Source: Struthio camelus (taxonomy: Eukaryota > Chordata > Aves > Struthioniformes > Struthionidae). From it: 64,000 nucleotides of DNA. The notes under the pieces are model-generated. The model was not told the DNA's origin. It saw only the letters and a program-made list of their open reading frames with translations, and ran no database searches. Shown piece by piece: positions 32,206-44,553 of this stretch. The stretch covers positions 13,719,501 to 13,783,500 of the forward strand of contig NC_090954.1 in NCBI RefSeq assembly GCF_040807025.1, in the 5' to 3' direction. Every line of letters begins with the position of its first letter. Position 1 is the stretch's first letter. The position numbers were made by a program, and so were the translations under genes.

Positions 32206-35200
32206 CTGCTGTCAGGGAGGGCTGGAGAATGGCCGCACTTCTTGCCGTCCCAGTGACGGAGAGCAGGAGCATCATGCCTGCACTGCAGCACTGTGTGTGA
32301 AGTACCGCTAGGAGAGATCCGAGGGAGAAAGCAGCTGTGCAGAACCAGACAGAGGACGTTTTTTTTTTTTCTGCTCAGCCCAGACAAGCAGTGTCCTACT
32401 CAATCTGCTTCTGCATCCCTGCGGGGGAGACATTGCTCTGTGCTATGAGGCTCTGCAGGGTTGCCAAGTACCAAAATAGCTTTTCTTTCGTTAACTCCAT
32501 CTGAAAAAATACCTTATATTTTGCATATTCAACATGTGACTATTCCCCTTGCCTCATCTAAGACATGGGGCACCAAAGATGTCCAGCTGAAGGGAACTCA
32601 GTTAGTTAGTTTGTGCATGGAAAAGGAAATCTTTTGTTTCTGCCCTGAAAAATTTCGTGCTGTGATCATAAGCTCTTTTTAATGGATTAAAGGCTGTAGT
32701 ATGCCCAGCTGCTGGCAGGTCCTTGGAGTTAGGTAGTAAGTGTCAGTATGAAAGAGGCCAGTACCAATGTGGCACTGCTGAGCGGATGAGCGTGGCCTGG
32801 GCACGGGCACGAGCGGGGAGGACAGTCCTCTGAGGCCATAGGAACGTGAGGCAACCCTGCAGGGAGGTTGTATCAGCCATTGAGAAGGGCAAAGGGGCAA
32901 TTTTTGTGTCTGAATAGAAGAGAAACAGCAAGTCCTTGTTACCTGTGAGGACCTGCGAGGATTGGCATCATTTCCCTCGCAAGATCATTTATGGAGAAAA
33001 TTATATTGTTTCAGTTAGACTTTAAATGAATTTATGATGCCAATGGGGTCACAAAGCCACAGCAGGAAATAAAAACAGGTCTGATAATTCATGGGCACAG
33101 CCTGGCGCAAGATAGCACAGATGAGATTACTGTCAGAGCAGGGGTTCCCACAGCCATTTGCAGTGCGAAATGGTTGTTTATTTAAGCAGTTCTTTCTCAG
33201 AGTCCAGGAGCCAAACAGGCACATGGCAGCTTTTATGGGACACCTTTGCTCCAAATGGAGAGCTGCAGGCATGGGGCGACAGGGGCTGGGAGCAGGAGCT
33301 GGGCAAGACCTCAAGTGAATGACCCACGGAAGCTGGTATTCACCTGGGCTGTCCACAGACAGGAGTCTGTTTTCCTGAGAACAGCTCTGCCATTAGTCCC
33401 CCCACTCCCATAGCCCCACAGATGTGACAAGGCCTGAGATTTCCTCAAAGCACTAATTTCTCTTTGTTCACAGTAGTTCTGGCAACAAGGGCTGGGCAAA
33501 GGGGAAACAGAAAATGGACCTGTCCACCTCTCTCACACTGATCACTTCATGATAAAGACACAAAAGCAAGTGAAGGGCTAGGAGGGCTGTAAAGCAAGGC
33601 AACACAATGATTTATTATTTCAGTATCATGGACACAGGCTCCACCTACCTCCATCTCCCTGCCATTAGCTGACTAATTTCCTGCTGGCCTCGTGGCAGAT
33701 GGGAATCTGCAGAATTAACTCATCTGAGGAATTAATGAAGCCTCCAGTCAGCAAAGCTGCAGCACCAGTGTCATACAAAAGTGGAGGGGCTGATCCCAAA
33801 GGTCCCTTTTGACCTTACTGCCTTGGACTCTGCACCAGGCAGTGAAGTTGCAAAGCTAGCGGGGCCACATGGTCCCTGTGCATACGAGGAGGATGGAGGG
33901 CTTGAGATAGAGATGACGGACAGCCTTGCTGTGGCTGGCAAGAACGAGGTGTCTTTAGCAAGAGAAACCAGTACCGCTCTGAACAAACGGGAGGTTCATT
34001 ATGGCAGATGACAACTGCACTGAACTTCCAGTGCCATGGAGAAAGACTAGATAGCTCAGAATCGTCCCGCACATTCAGATCTATTAAGAAAACTTGCCTT
34101 ACCAGTCACACAGAAAAAGAGCAAATGGGCCTTGCTTGCACCACCTAGATTCCCTCGGTCGGACTGGTTTCCCCCAGAAGGGACACTGCCCTCCCCGATA
34201 GCCACAGGAGCCCCTGAGCCTTTCTAACTGGGAAGCCAATTGCCTCGGTGTTGCAGCAGTAGCACGTTCCCAATGAGCTGTCCTGGTCGCTACCAGAGTG
34301 GGATCAGCTCCAGGTCTCGGGATGACCATCCCCTCCGTTGGTGAGTGATGGATTTCCCCATGGAGAAACAGAACTGTGTGTAAAGGCTGTGTGATACCCT
34401 CCTTCCCTCTCTTCTCCAGTCTGAGAGCACCTGGGATTTCTCTGACAGTTCTTGCACAGCTGGTTTCCCAAACCTCCCAGCCCATCACTTCTAGCATCAT
34501 TTTGCAGCTATGCTGCACGTAAGTCAAACGTCTTGGTGACCTGTCCACAGCATTACTCTGTTTCTGACAGTCTCCAAGGTGTATATTGAAGGTGGCTCTA
34601 GGATAGTTGTTATTTTGATCTCAGATCCTGCCAAAAGACCCTGGGTTGTAAATGAAACAGAGGAGAGACTGGAAAGAAGGGTAAATCACAGTCCAAACTC
34701 AGCTCATAATCAGTGTCTCAGGAAATCAGATTGGCCTCACCTCCTGCACATCCTGGTGGAAGCAGAAGTTTGTGTGAAGGGACCACCACAACTGCTGTCT
34801 CGCTCCTGGTGAAGAAAAGCCCTAGGGGAGGGCATAGGGCACCTGTCTGCCCCCTGCACCTTGACTGCAATGGCCCCCGCCAAGCGCCCAAGGGCCTCTT
34901 TCACTGCTGGCTCCAGCAGAGCCCCTGGGCAAAAGACTATGGCTGAAGGAAATGTTCATGGAGAACAGCCCTCTTGGAGTATATGCCTTTTGGCAATATC
35001 TCAGTCATGGCGGTTTGTGGCACCATCCCTATCATGAAGCACTGGATTGTTCAGTTTACACCTTAGAAAACCCATGTGGCTGTGTCAGCCATGGGCAATC
35101 AATAGCCTGTGCAGAAGTGCACGAAGAACCGGACCCTGGGACGTCTCTGACATTCACCAGCCAAACTGGGCTCTCTCGTTGTCCCTAGCCTCAGAGAGGC

Positions 35201-38200
35201 AGCCACCTCATTTCCCTCCCAGCGGGACCCTGTCCTTGTGTCCCTATTGCCAGACAAACAGGACTCGAGAGGATCTCACGTGCCTTTCTCTAAAGCTTTA
35301 CTAGGACTACAAGAAATACCGTGCAGATTAAAGCAAATGTTATCCTTCCTGGTAAGCAGCTCACCTGTTTGTTCTCCTCCTCTGTCTCCCCCCTGCCTTG
35401 CTCTGGATCTGTAACTATTCTGGGAGTGTGACAAACAGAGGATTGCTGGTAAGGCTTCGTCAGCTGCAGTTGGAGCTGACTGTGCAACTGTTAGTTATGC
35501 CTCAGCAGCAACTGGACAGGTTTAAATCCTTTTGCTGCTTTAAAATGCTCCATCTGGGGAAGTTTAAGAGTAAAGGTTGTCATGGCTGATGGGTGTTTGC
35601 TTCACCTGCTTGAAAGCATGCGGGAAATGGATTGCTGTAAGGAGAGCTGTTCCCTTGCTCCCACTGCCCACTGCTGATAACACATATTGTTTATATAATG
35701 ACAAGATCTATAACTGCAATAAAGCATTTAGCATGTTCCCAGCACTTGCCTAGAGCTTGCCCCATGTAAGCTCTGCCTAGGAAATGAAACTCAGTAGCAG
35801 AGAGAAAGCAGCAAGCTGTGGGTGGTGGCATCGGATTTCCTGAAGGACGGTTAGGGCCAGCATTAATGCTTCACTGGAGGCTGCCCAGTGAAGAAGGAAT
35901 CACTGGGTAGTGGTCTGGGGGTAGCACAGTCCAGTGGCAGGTGAAAAACTGCAGAGGTGTGTTCAGCAGGATCAGGGACTGTCCTGGGCCCCCTTCTCTC
36001 CTGAGCGCCTGGGGAGCTTCCCAGGCTGAGCTGGGTGTGTTCATGTCTTCACCTCCGAGATGATTTATCTTGTGGTTTTACTGTGCCATACTTCTACTTG
36101 TGTTTCTAAGAAGAAAGTCTCTGCTCTGACACATTCATGTCCGCTTCTAAATTCTTCCACTCCCCGAATGGGGTACAAGCGCCACTCAGTTTAAATCCTG
36201 TTCTAACACGTTCAAAGTCATGGAATAGTCACATCAGAAACACTTCCAAATCCACTGGATAAAAATCCCTTCCTTTTCCTATCATTCACCTCTACCCTCA
36301 AATATTAAGCGATGCTGTGCCTATGAGTAAACTTGAGTCTCCCAAGTTTCAGTAGAATATGTATTCTTTGAAATTTTTTTTCCAATTAGGACAAAAATAA
36401 ATCTTCAAATCACTGCATTGACAGTGGAGTGGAAATGCCTGGGGAGTTCTTGGCTGCACTGAACAAACCAGACAGTTTTGCAAGTGGAGTTGTTGGTAGT
36501 ATTTCCAGATTTTCAAACAGAAGCTCAATGACTAGGAACAGCAAGGAGAAGGGACGCACGTCAGCTTTTGAGATGTGAAATCACCCATTTTACTTCAATG
36601 GGAATGTGGTCGATTTGTTCTTTCCAGAGTATATCTAAGAGAGTGATGTACTTGTGAAAATAGGACTTTCTGTTCTTTTTAATGGTATGGCTGAGTATCC
36701 TCGGCATAATCAAGCCATCTAGCACCCCTGGAAACTCTGGAGAAGCAGGAGTGACAGCTGTCCATCAAGCAGCTGCTGAGCTCTCAGCAATTCTGTTCTC
36801 TCCTGCTATACCAGTGGAAGACATTTACATTAGCAGCATGAGTGGCACTTCTTTTCTCAGGAGCACCTTGAGCACTGGCAATAAGGGCAGTTGCAAGCGT
36901 GATTAACAAAAATGCCTCAAGAAGCAGAGCAGCCAGAAAGGCAGAGCAGTGCTCCCTCGTGTCTGCTAGGGGAGGGGGTGCTGCCAGGAGGTTCCCACTT
37001 CCCTTGTCCTGGCAGTATCAGGACAGCTGCACAGAGGTGGGTGGTGGAGGCTGCGATGACGTCCAGGGCACAGACACCTCGTCCACTTTTAGACACGTAA
37101 CAGAGATTCCTGCTCTCTTCTTCTCAAACCCTTCTGTCAAGGGAGATGAAAGAGGAATTTGGAGCCCTTTGAGGGAACCTGTCTGTTCCTGTGGCTGCAG
37201 AAGAGGCCCAGGGGGATAGGTCTCATCTAGGCATCACCAGTGAGTACGTAGAGGGTAAACGGTGCGAACACCCACCACACTCTGTTACAGGATCTGCGCA
37301 CTCAGGCCAGGCCTAGCTCCTGCTGCAGTACAGACTAGTGGCCTACGTGAAAGTTGCTGACATGTGGATATGAAGGAAGATCTATATGAAAGAGATGACT
37401 TTCACAGGTCTGGGACAGCAGATCAGCTGCAAAGGAATGATGAATTTATCTCATGTAAGAAGAACTTTTTAATGTAACAATCTCTTGGCCTTGATTGAAT
37501 TTCCCCCCCAGGCTCTGCAGAGTCAGTCCGTGTCACAGCAGCTCTTTGCCATGAAGCAAAGGAAGAAAATGCTTGGACATGAAGAAAATTGTTGGACAGA
37601 TGGGGAGTTACCGGGAGTCAAAGGGGCCCTGTGGCCCTCCCTGCTCTCCCTGAATGGTGCCTGGCATGGGTGAGTTGCATGGGACTGTAGAGACTGCACC
37701 TTACATTGCGCTTGGGCACTTTTAGAAGTTTAGCCTTTAACTAGCCACAAGCACAATTTTATGCAGGCATAAAAACAACTTCTGCATTATCCACATCATG
37801 CCAGATCTTTCTTGAGCGCTCATCAACCATTTTCCTGGACAAATTAGCAGCTGACGCACACAGGTAACTGTAGCTACAAATTGGGAGAAGGCCACTTTGG
37901 AAAACTAGACATGGGCAGAATTCATCTCACCTCACCTAGGCTATGCAAGCCTAAGTGAGAATGCCAGGATCCCTCAGCACCTATGAAGAGAAAGGATGGG
38001 AACCTCATCCTGCCCCAGATGGGTACCAAAAGTAGAGAGGGTAAATCACTGTTGGACATATCGTTGGGGATCCCAGCTGACTACAGACCTCAGCCCACGC
38101 TGGCTATATTTCGGGAGAGGGAGTCCTTGTACATCAAACCCTGCATCCCTGAAATGGGAACCTGTGCTGTGGCCCCACTGCCTGGCTTGTTTATGGCTCC

Positions 38201-40680
38201 ACAGCGCTCCACAGTCACATCCTAGTTCCATCGTAACTAATGCCACTTCAGAGGGGAAGGATCTGTCAGCTACCGGGGAGAAGAAAAAGGAATCAGAACA
38301 AAAATGAAATGAAGCAAGAGTAACTTTTTAGAGGAAAAATATTCAAGGCAAAATTCTTGTGGTGACAAGGATATTCACAAGCAGTGAGCGGCTGCCAGTC
38401 TCTGTGATCTCCCACAAAACAGTGGTGGAGTGAAGTCAGCATGTGGATTCGGGAATCTTTCTACAGTTCCCCTTTTGCTATTGAACTAGCTCTGCTCTTT
38501 GCTCCTTTTTCATCCTTGACTGGCGATGAATCGGATGGAGTCAATTTGCTCCACTTTGTGGCTGATCATTTTCTTCCTTTCAATCAGAAAGTCCATCGGG
38601 GAGGGAAAATTGATCAAAGCATCTCTCTTTTAGCCACCACTGTAAGGCCCCATGCTCCCCAGTGAAGGCTCTTTAGTCACAAATAATGCTGCCCTCTGTC
38701 ATTGCCCAGGAAATGAAAATTCACCCCACTCACTTGGTGATGGTCCCTTTTATTTATAAGTTGGAGCTCTGCTTCTTGACATGCCAGTAGTCACATTAGA
38801 AGCTCACATCTTGCTACTGCTCAGGAGACCTCAGTGGGGAAGAAAAATCTGTACTTCTTCCTCCCCCATGCAAGAACGATGATCCTCACTAAAAATGGTC
38901 TCATAGGTCCTTTTAAAGAAGGTGATTCTCTAGGGTGCAGCTTGACCTCAGTGGACTGATGAGATAATTGCACATACTCCTCATTACCCCAAGAGGTTGA
39001 GCTGCCTTTCCTCAGCTGCTGTGCTGAAGACCTTGCCTGGGGATACCGCAGCACGGACCCAAAAAGCCAGGTCTGTGCTGGATTTAAGAAGTATCTTGGT
39101 TTTGTAACAAACTTGTCCTGCAGCCTAGGTCAGACAAGGGAGGCTCGCAGCGCTAGTTTGCCGATACCTGCCCTCCACCAGCTGCGGGCCAGCATGGCAT
39201 AGCAGACACCCTCGGGGCAGCTTGTTAGAGGCCAGGGTGCACCAGAGCTGTGGTGCTCTGGGTCTCCAGCCTGTGCCCGGGCAGAGGCTACATCACTTCC
39301 GGGAAGTGCTACCAAATGCGGTGCATCCACACTGCCTCTGGGAGTGCCTTACCCTGGCTTGAAGGGTCAAACACTGTCTTTCCCCCCAGGATTGCTTAGT
39401 TAAGAGGAAAATGGTGTTGCTAGCTTACAGTGTGGGGCTGTTATGACAGCCACAGGCCAGTTCTCAGTTAGAAAACAGTGTGTTAGGGGAAGATGAGGGG
39501 AAAAGCAACCAACTGAGAAAAGCCCTTGATGTGACAAAAGGCTGGAAAAATAAAAGGCATGGAGAATTAGGGAGCAACAGAGGTCTTGTTAGGGGTAGCA
39601 CAGATGAAGCAGTTCATGGGTGGGGGTAAGGCCAATACCCACGAAGCAGCAAGCCTGAAGGATCTCAGGTATTAGCTAATGAACTGACTCAACTTCTGGC
39701 AATTCTAATTTGAACAGTCAGAAAGAACCAGAGAAGCCTCTGCCAGAGGGACTGAGATAAAGCAAGGAGGAGGCAGGATGCAGGGAGAGGGAAGGAGAAG
39801 GCTGGGCACCTATTCAGAGCAGTTCCACAGAAGGGAAGGCTACAAATACAGCTTAGCCCAGGGAGCACTGTGCTCTGCACTGCCTTCCTGGCAGCTGCCA
39901 TCTGGCCAGCTAATTAGTGCATGTAATAATGTCCTTTGAGAGTATGAAGTGCTTAACAGTAACAACAATAACTTCGACAATAATAGGCAAGATTAAATAT
40001 AATTAAGAAAGCAAAATGGTGCGTGAGACTGGATGCACAACTGCATGGATAATCCAGGGGATTCCCCCAGTTTCCTTCCTCAGGGACAAAGCCAAGGTTA
40101 CAAGGTGATGGTCATGGTACACCTGAACAGGACAGAGGTTTGGAGAGATTTTAGAACCTCCTCCAAGCCATGTCTCTCTAATGTATTGTTGTCCTCTCCT
40201 CTCTCGCGTGCCATTTGTCCCAAAAGCATCTCAGTTTCAATGAGAAGACAATGGAGAAGAGTTGACCACCAGACTTCTGACTTCTGACCCTCTTATCAGA
40301 GCTGGGGAAGTTAATGAGCGCTTTGGTACCTGAAGGCTATATTCACTCCGAGTGTGGCAATCAGTGGGTGATGGTCTGCAGTTGTCCAGGCAGGAGGGTG
40401 GCACATGTGCCCTTTCAGTGTGCAGGTTGGCACAAAGCGGAGGAAATTGGGAGAGATGACTGACGGCTCAAATAACTTGCAGCTTCTATAAAATCAAGCT
40501 CTGGAGGCACATGAAATTCCACAGGGGGCTTAAGGCACTGATAGTGTTGTGAACACGGCCGACTCATGGGGTTTCTGAATATGTTTATCTAGTGATATTG
40601 CAGGTCTCAAAAACTTTTAGGGGAAGCTCTTTTCCTTGGTGCTGTCATCACTGAAAAACGGGAGGAAAAGAAATTGATTT

Positions 40681-40760
40681 GCAGGCCAGAACAGATCACT
40701 GTGGTCCTCTAGTCTGACATCCTGCATGATGCAGGTTATAGGATCCTCCTGAACCAGTGA
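40681..40760 (+). repeat. Ancient LINE relic, CR1/L3-like 3' region
   Basis: GGCCAGAACAGATCACTGTG, then GTCCTCTAGTCTGACATCCTG, then ATGCAGGTTATAGGA resemble an old sauropsid repeat ('gaccattgtgatcatctagtctgacctcctg...cacaggccatagaa'). Divergence is high. Assigned from memory of the family. Confidence 0.5.
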
Positions 40761-41059
40761 TGGCTTCAGAGCCACAGCTCTGGTGTCAACTGATCTGTCA
40801 TCAAGGACAACCTTAGAGATTCTTGGTCTCTAGGAAAGTAAGGTTCAAAGCAGGGCAGAGAAAATGGTCAGAGGATGCAAAGGCAGGGAGGAGAACTGAG
40901 ATGAGCTTCATTTACTCTGTCTAAAATAATCCAAGACTTAGAGGAGGTGAACTTAGAGGATGAACTTTAAGCTGGACTCTGGCTCCAGCACACTGTTAAT
41001 CTGCTTAGCTTTGGCAGCACAGCAGGACCCTGCAGTTCTGTCAAGCCTTACCATTTTGA

Positions 41060-41086
41060 GGCTCTTTAATGGTTGTCTAAAGAGCC
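41060..41086 (+). repeat. Perfect 9-bp inverted repeat
   Basis: GGCTCTTTA at 41060-41068 and TAAAGAGCC at 41078-41086, separated by a nine-base loop. No associated gene or transposon end was found. Confidence 0.7.
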
Positions 41087-41216
41087 CAGCTCCCTGCAGT
41101 CACGAGAGTCCATGAAGACCTCTGTTGCATCTTTAAAGCTCTCATAGTCATAGAGGAAAGCGCAGAAAAGGTTATTTCTAGAGGCTGCAAAAAGAGAACT
41201 CTAACAACAAGAAAAT

Positions 41217-41249
41217 CTTTTTTCTTTTTCTTTCTTTCTTTCCTTCTTC
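41217..41249 (+). repeat. CTTT-type polypyrimidine microsatellite
   Basis: A run of TTTCTTTTTCTTTCTTTCTTTCC units, all pyrimidine. Confidence 0.8.
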
Positions 41250-41929
41250 GTTGATTTAGAAGTGTGTTTCAGCAAGTACAATTGTGGTTTCTTTAGTAGG
41301 CACAGACAAGGTGAAATGCGCTGTAAAATACATGCCAGGCCAGCCAGTAGTTGACATTCACAAAGCAAATAGTAGATAATAGACGTTAAAGCTCAGTAAA
41401 GTAAAGGAAAAATAACAGTGGTGAATATTGAAATCTCAAAGTTGTTCTCATTTCAAAACATCTTTGCAATGGAATCTGTTCATCAATTTTCTCTGTTATA
41501 CTAATTTTTTTTTAAAGAACTTTTAATTGAACTAGTGAAATTCCAAGACCTGCTAGCCCTCTATTCCAAGTCAGTATTTCCTCTAAATGCGTTAGTTGCC
41601 AGTGCCTAGTGTCCCCTGTCACCAAGACAAGGCAGCCGAGGAAATTCATTGGGAGAGAACGAGGCAGGTGAGAAATGTGGGTGGCGTGAGGGAGGGGACG
41701 AAAAGACAGAGAGTGCTTCGCTGCTTTATTGTATGCTGTTGGGAGGGTGTGGGGTGCAAAAAAAAGTTTATTGTGGCTATTTATGTCTGGAGCATTTCCT
41801 TATTTTGAGAGGAGGGGGTGTGCAAAAGAAAAGGTAAGTAAATATTGTCCCACAAGACTTGCTTTCTAAACTCCGATGACCACCACTTCCTGGTTTGGAT
41901 TTTGTGATTTTCTAGTACCACACTTTTCT

Positions 41930-42840
41930 CAAAAGGCTTTTTTTGAGCGAGCGAGAGACCTGAAGCCTTCGCTGTGTCTGGAGGCGCACCAGACAAGCTG
42001 TGCAAGCCTGCACAGCGCTCGAGCTTTGCTTCTGCCTGCTGCTCCGCTTGCTGGCGTCAGCCGTTGGGGAGACCAAGGAGCACGTCCCCAGTCCCTCCCT
42101 CCTCACTGGCTCCTGCGGCAAAAATCAGCCCGGGGGAAGTGATCAGCAGAAACTCTTCCTCTGGGTCTGCCGGTCCGATGGGCACGCCGGCGGGCACTGG
42201 GCAGTGGCCTCTGGGCACAGCCTGTCCCATGGCGCTGCTAGCCGCTGGATGGCATCCTTGTTTCACGCCGATGCAAGCTGTCGAATCTGCCCTAGCCTTG
42301 CCTTGGAGCCACTGCGGGAGGCTGGGTGAGCGTTTTGAGGAGAATTTATGGGTCTTTTAGATATGATACAAGTGTGGTCGTGGACCAAAGGAAGCACAGG
42401 GCTGGGAGGATCTGCCATCACAGTGCTCGGGGAAGAGCCTGGTCTGCCAGGAGGCTGAGCCAGGGGATCTGAGCCCCCAGGTGTGCCTCCCGTGTCTTGT
42501 CAAAAGGATAAAATGAGAGCATTGCACTGGTGTGATCCACCGGCACTCAGCTTGCTCAAACCCTCCCCGCAGCCCTCGGGATGTAGTCATCCTGGCTAAC
42601 GACAGAGACGTTGCAGACACCGGAGCCGCCGTGTGTTTGCACAGCCCCAGCGCTCACCTCTCTCCACCCTCTTTCCCACCTCCACCTGCGCAGGGCACCG
42701 CGCCACGAAAGCAGCCAGGTCATTCCCCCTCGGCATCCCCTGGAGAAGGCATCTCTCACCCTTTCGCAGCGGGGAAGAGGCAGCTCAGCGGCACGGGCCC
42801 TGCACAGCAATAGCTGCGGGCAATGCTGAGCGAGTAACGT
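41930..42840. other. GC-rich block of unknown nature
   Basis: Base composition rises well above the flanks, with scattered CpG and overlapping open frames on both strands of 70-130 codons. None of the translations resembles a known domain, and no strong splice-site pairing was evident. CpG density is lower than in the two clear islands. It may be a degenerate island, an unannotated non-coding exon or simply a local GC peak. Confidence 0.35.
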
Positions 42841-44479
42841 TTGCAGGAAGAGAGCCTTCCCGCTCTCGGTGCATCATAAGGAGTGGTGGCATGCATCTCA
42901 CACCTCCATGTGTGGATTGAGAGGAATGAATATATGAAAAGGAAGTATTCGGCTGCAGGGCTTGATGCTTTCTTTGCTGTGTGAGTGCCTAAGAGTGCCT
43001 CCCCTCTGTTAGTCACGCTGCTTTTGACTAGCTGCATAAGCAGCTCTCTCTCAGACGAAGACATACACCTGTTTATAGGCTCTTAAGAGCTGCCAAGATC
43101 TCTGTATCTACTGCAAGCACTCCTGAAGGAAATAGGGACATTAATACATATTAAAGCATTAGCTTGAGGAGAAGCCCCTGGGAGTGAGCACGTGTTTATA
43201 TGAATGCGGAAAGACTGTTCACTGTGTCTTTCAGTATAAGCAGCAGAAAGCACCAAATGAAACAGGCATGTGGTACGTGCCAAATAAGCCAAACGGTTCT
43301 TCACACGAGGGGCAAGTAATGTAGGAGCCCCCCGGTGCAGGATGCAGCGGGTGCCAGAAATGTGTTCGTAATGCAACTGGAGAAATTAATAGAAGAATAA
43401 TTAACAGAGACAACAGTGTCCTCCCTGGCTGAGGGATTTCTTTGTCCACACACCATCGGAGGCCAGGAGACCGTCCTAGGGGAGCAGTGCTACTTGCCTG
43501 ACCTGCATGTCCAGCTGCCCTGTTCTTAATCCCTTCTGTAGGTATCCACGAGTAGCCACTGCAGGAGATCAGGTACATGGTTGGATGGACTGCTTTTGTG
43601 TCCCAAGAGAGATACAATAATTGGGCCATATACTGCAGGGAATGCTTTAGGTTGCTGTGGCTGGGCTTTGGGCAGTAATTTTTTTTTCTTTTTCTTTTTG
43701 CTCTTTTATTTCTCCCCTAGAAAAGTATCTTCATGCAAACAGCTCAGTTTGTGCGGCCTCCAAGAAGCAGCACAACAGTTCCTTGTGACTCTTCTCACCT
43801 AGCACTTTCTCTCCTGTGTCCAGTCTGGGCTACTGTGTCCGTAACTTAGTTTAGAGTTTCCACTGTGCTGGGGAAGCTGCACAATGAACTTCCCTTCGAA
43901 ATTGTGTGAATATTGTGGTATATTTAGCTAAAAACAGCATGCGAATTGCAGAAAGGTGAAGTGAAAAATGGCACAGTAAGGACTGAATGTTAAATGTGGT
44001 GCAGCAGGTAAGTTAAATTTGTGGTGGGGCAATTCTGGTATTTGTTTCTTGGAAGTGAAAATATTTAATTGTCTTCTACATTTGTTACCCAGTTCTGCAA
44101 ATCCCAGCCACTACTTTCAGGCCTAAGAAAAGCAGCAGGACTAGCCATGTGTCTGTCTTGTCAGACCCCAGTGAAAAAAAGGGGTTTCACACCTCTGAGA
44201 TGGGCAGCTCTAGTTTAGCTTTTATTGCACTGACCTGCTGCAAATCACTGAGTGTAATCCTGGAAATGTAAAAGAAATGACCACAACATTTGCCGAAACC
44301 CTTTTTAGAGCTGCAAGCCGTCACACTGCTGTGGCACGGGACACTGGTCCTGGGCTCAAGCACTTGCTGTACTCAGGTGAACATTTGCTGTAACTGTGCT
44401 CTAATCAAGCGTGCAACTGCCAGAAGGAGTTTCCAAACCACCTGCAGGCTTCGGTCTGTTCTTCTGTCTTTGAACAGCT

Positions 44480-44553
44480 CTGTTTCTTTCTCTTTTTCTT
44501 TTGTTTCTTTTTCCTTTTCCTTTTCCTTTCTTTTTTTTTCTTTCTTTTTTTTA
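44480..44553 (+). repeat. Polypyrimidine tract (TTTTCC/TTTCTTT)n
   Basis: About 74 bases almost purely C and T, with a TTTTCC hexamer array in the centre. Such mirror-like tracts can form triplex DNA. The lysine-rich frame on the opposite strand is a product of this repeat. Confidence 0.85.
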
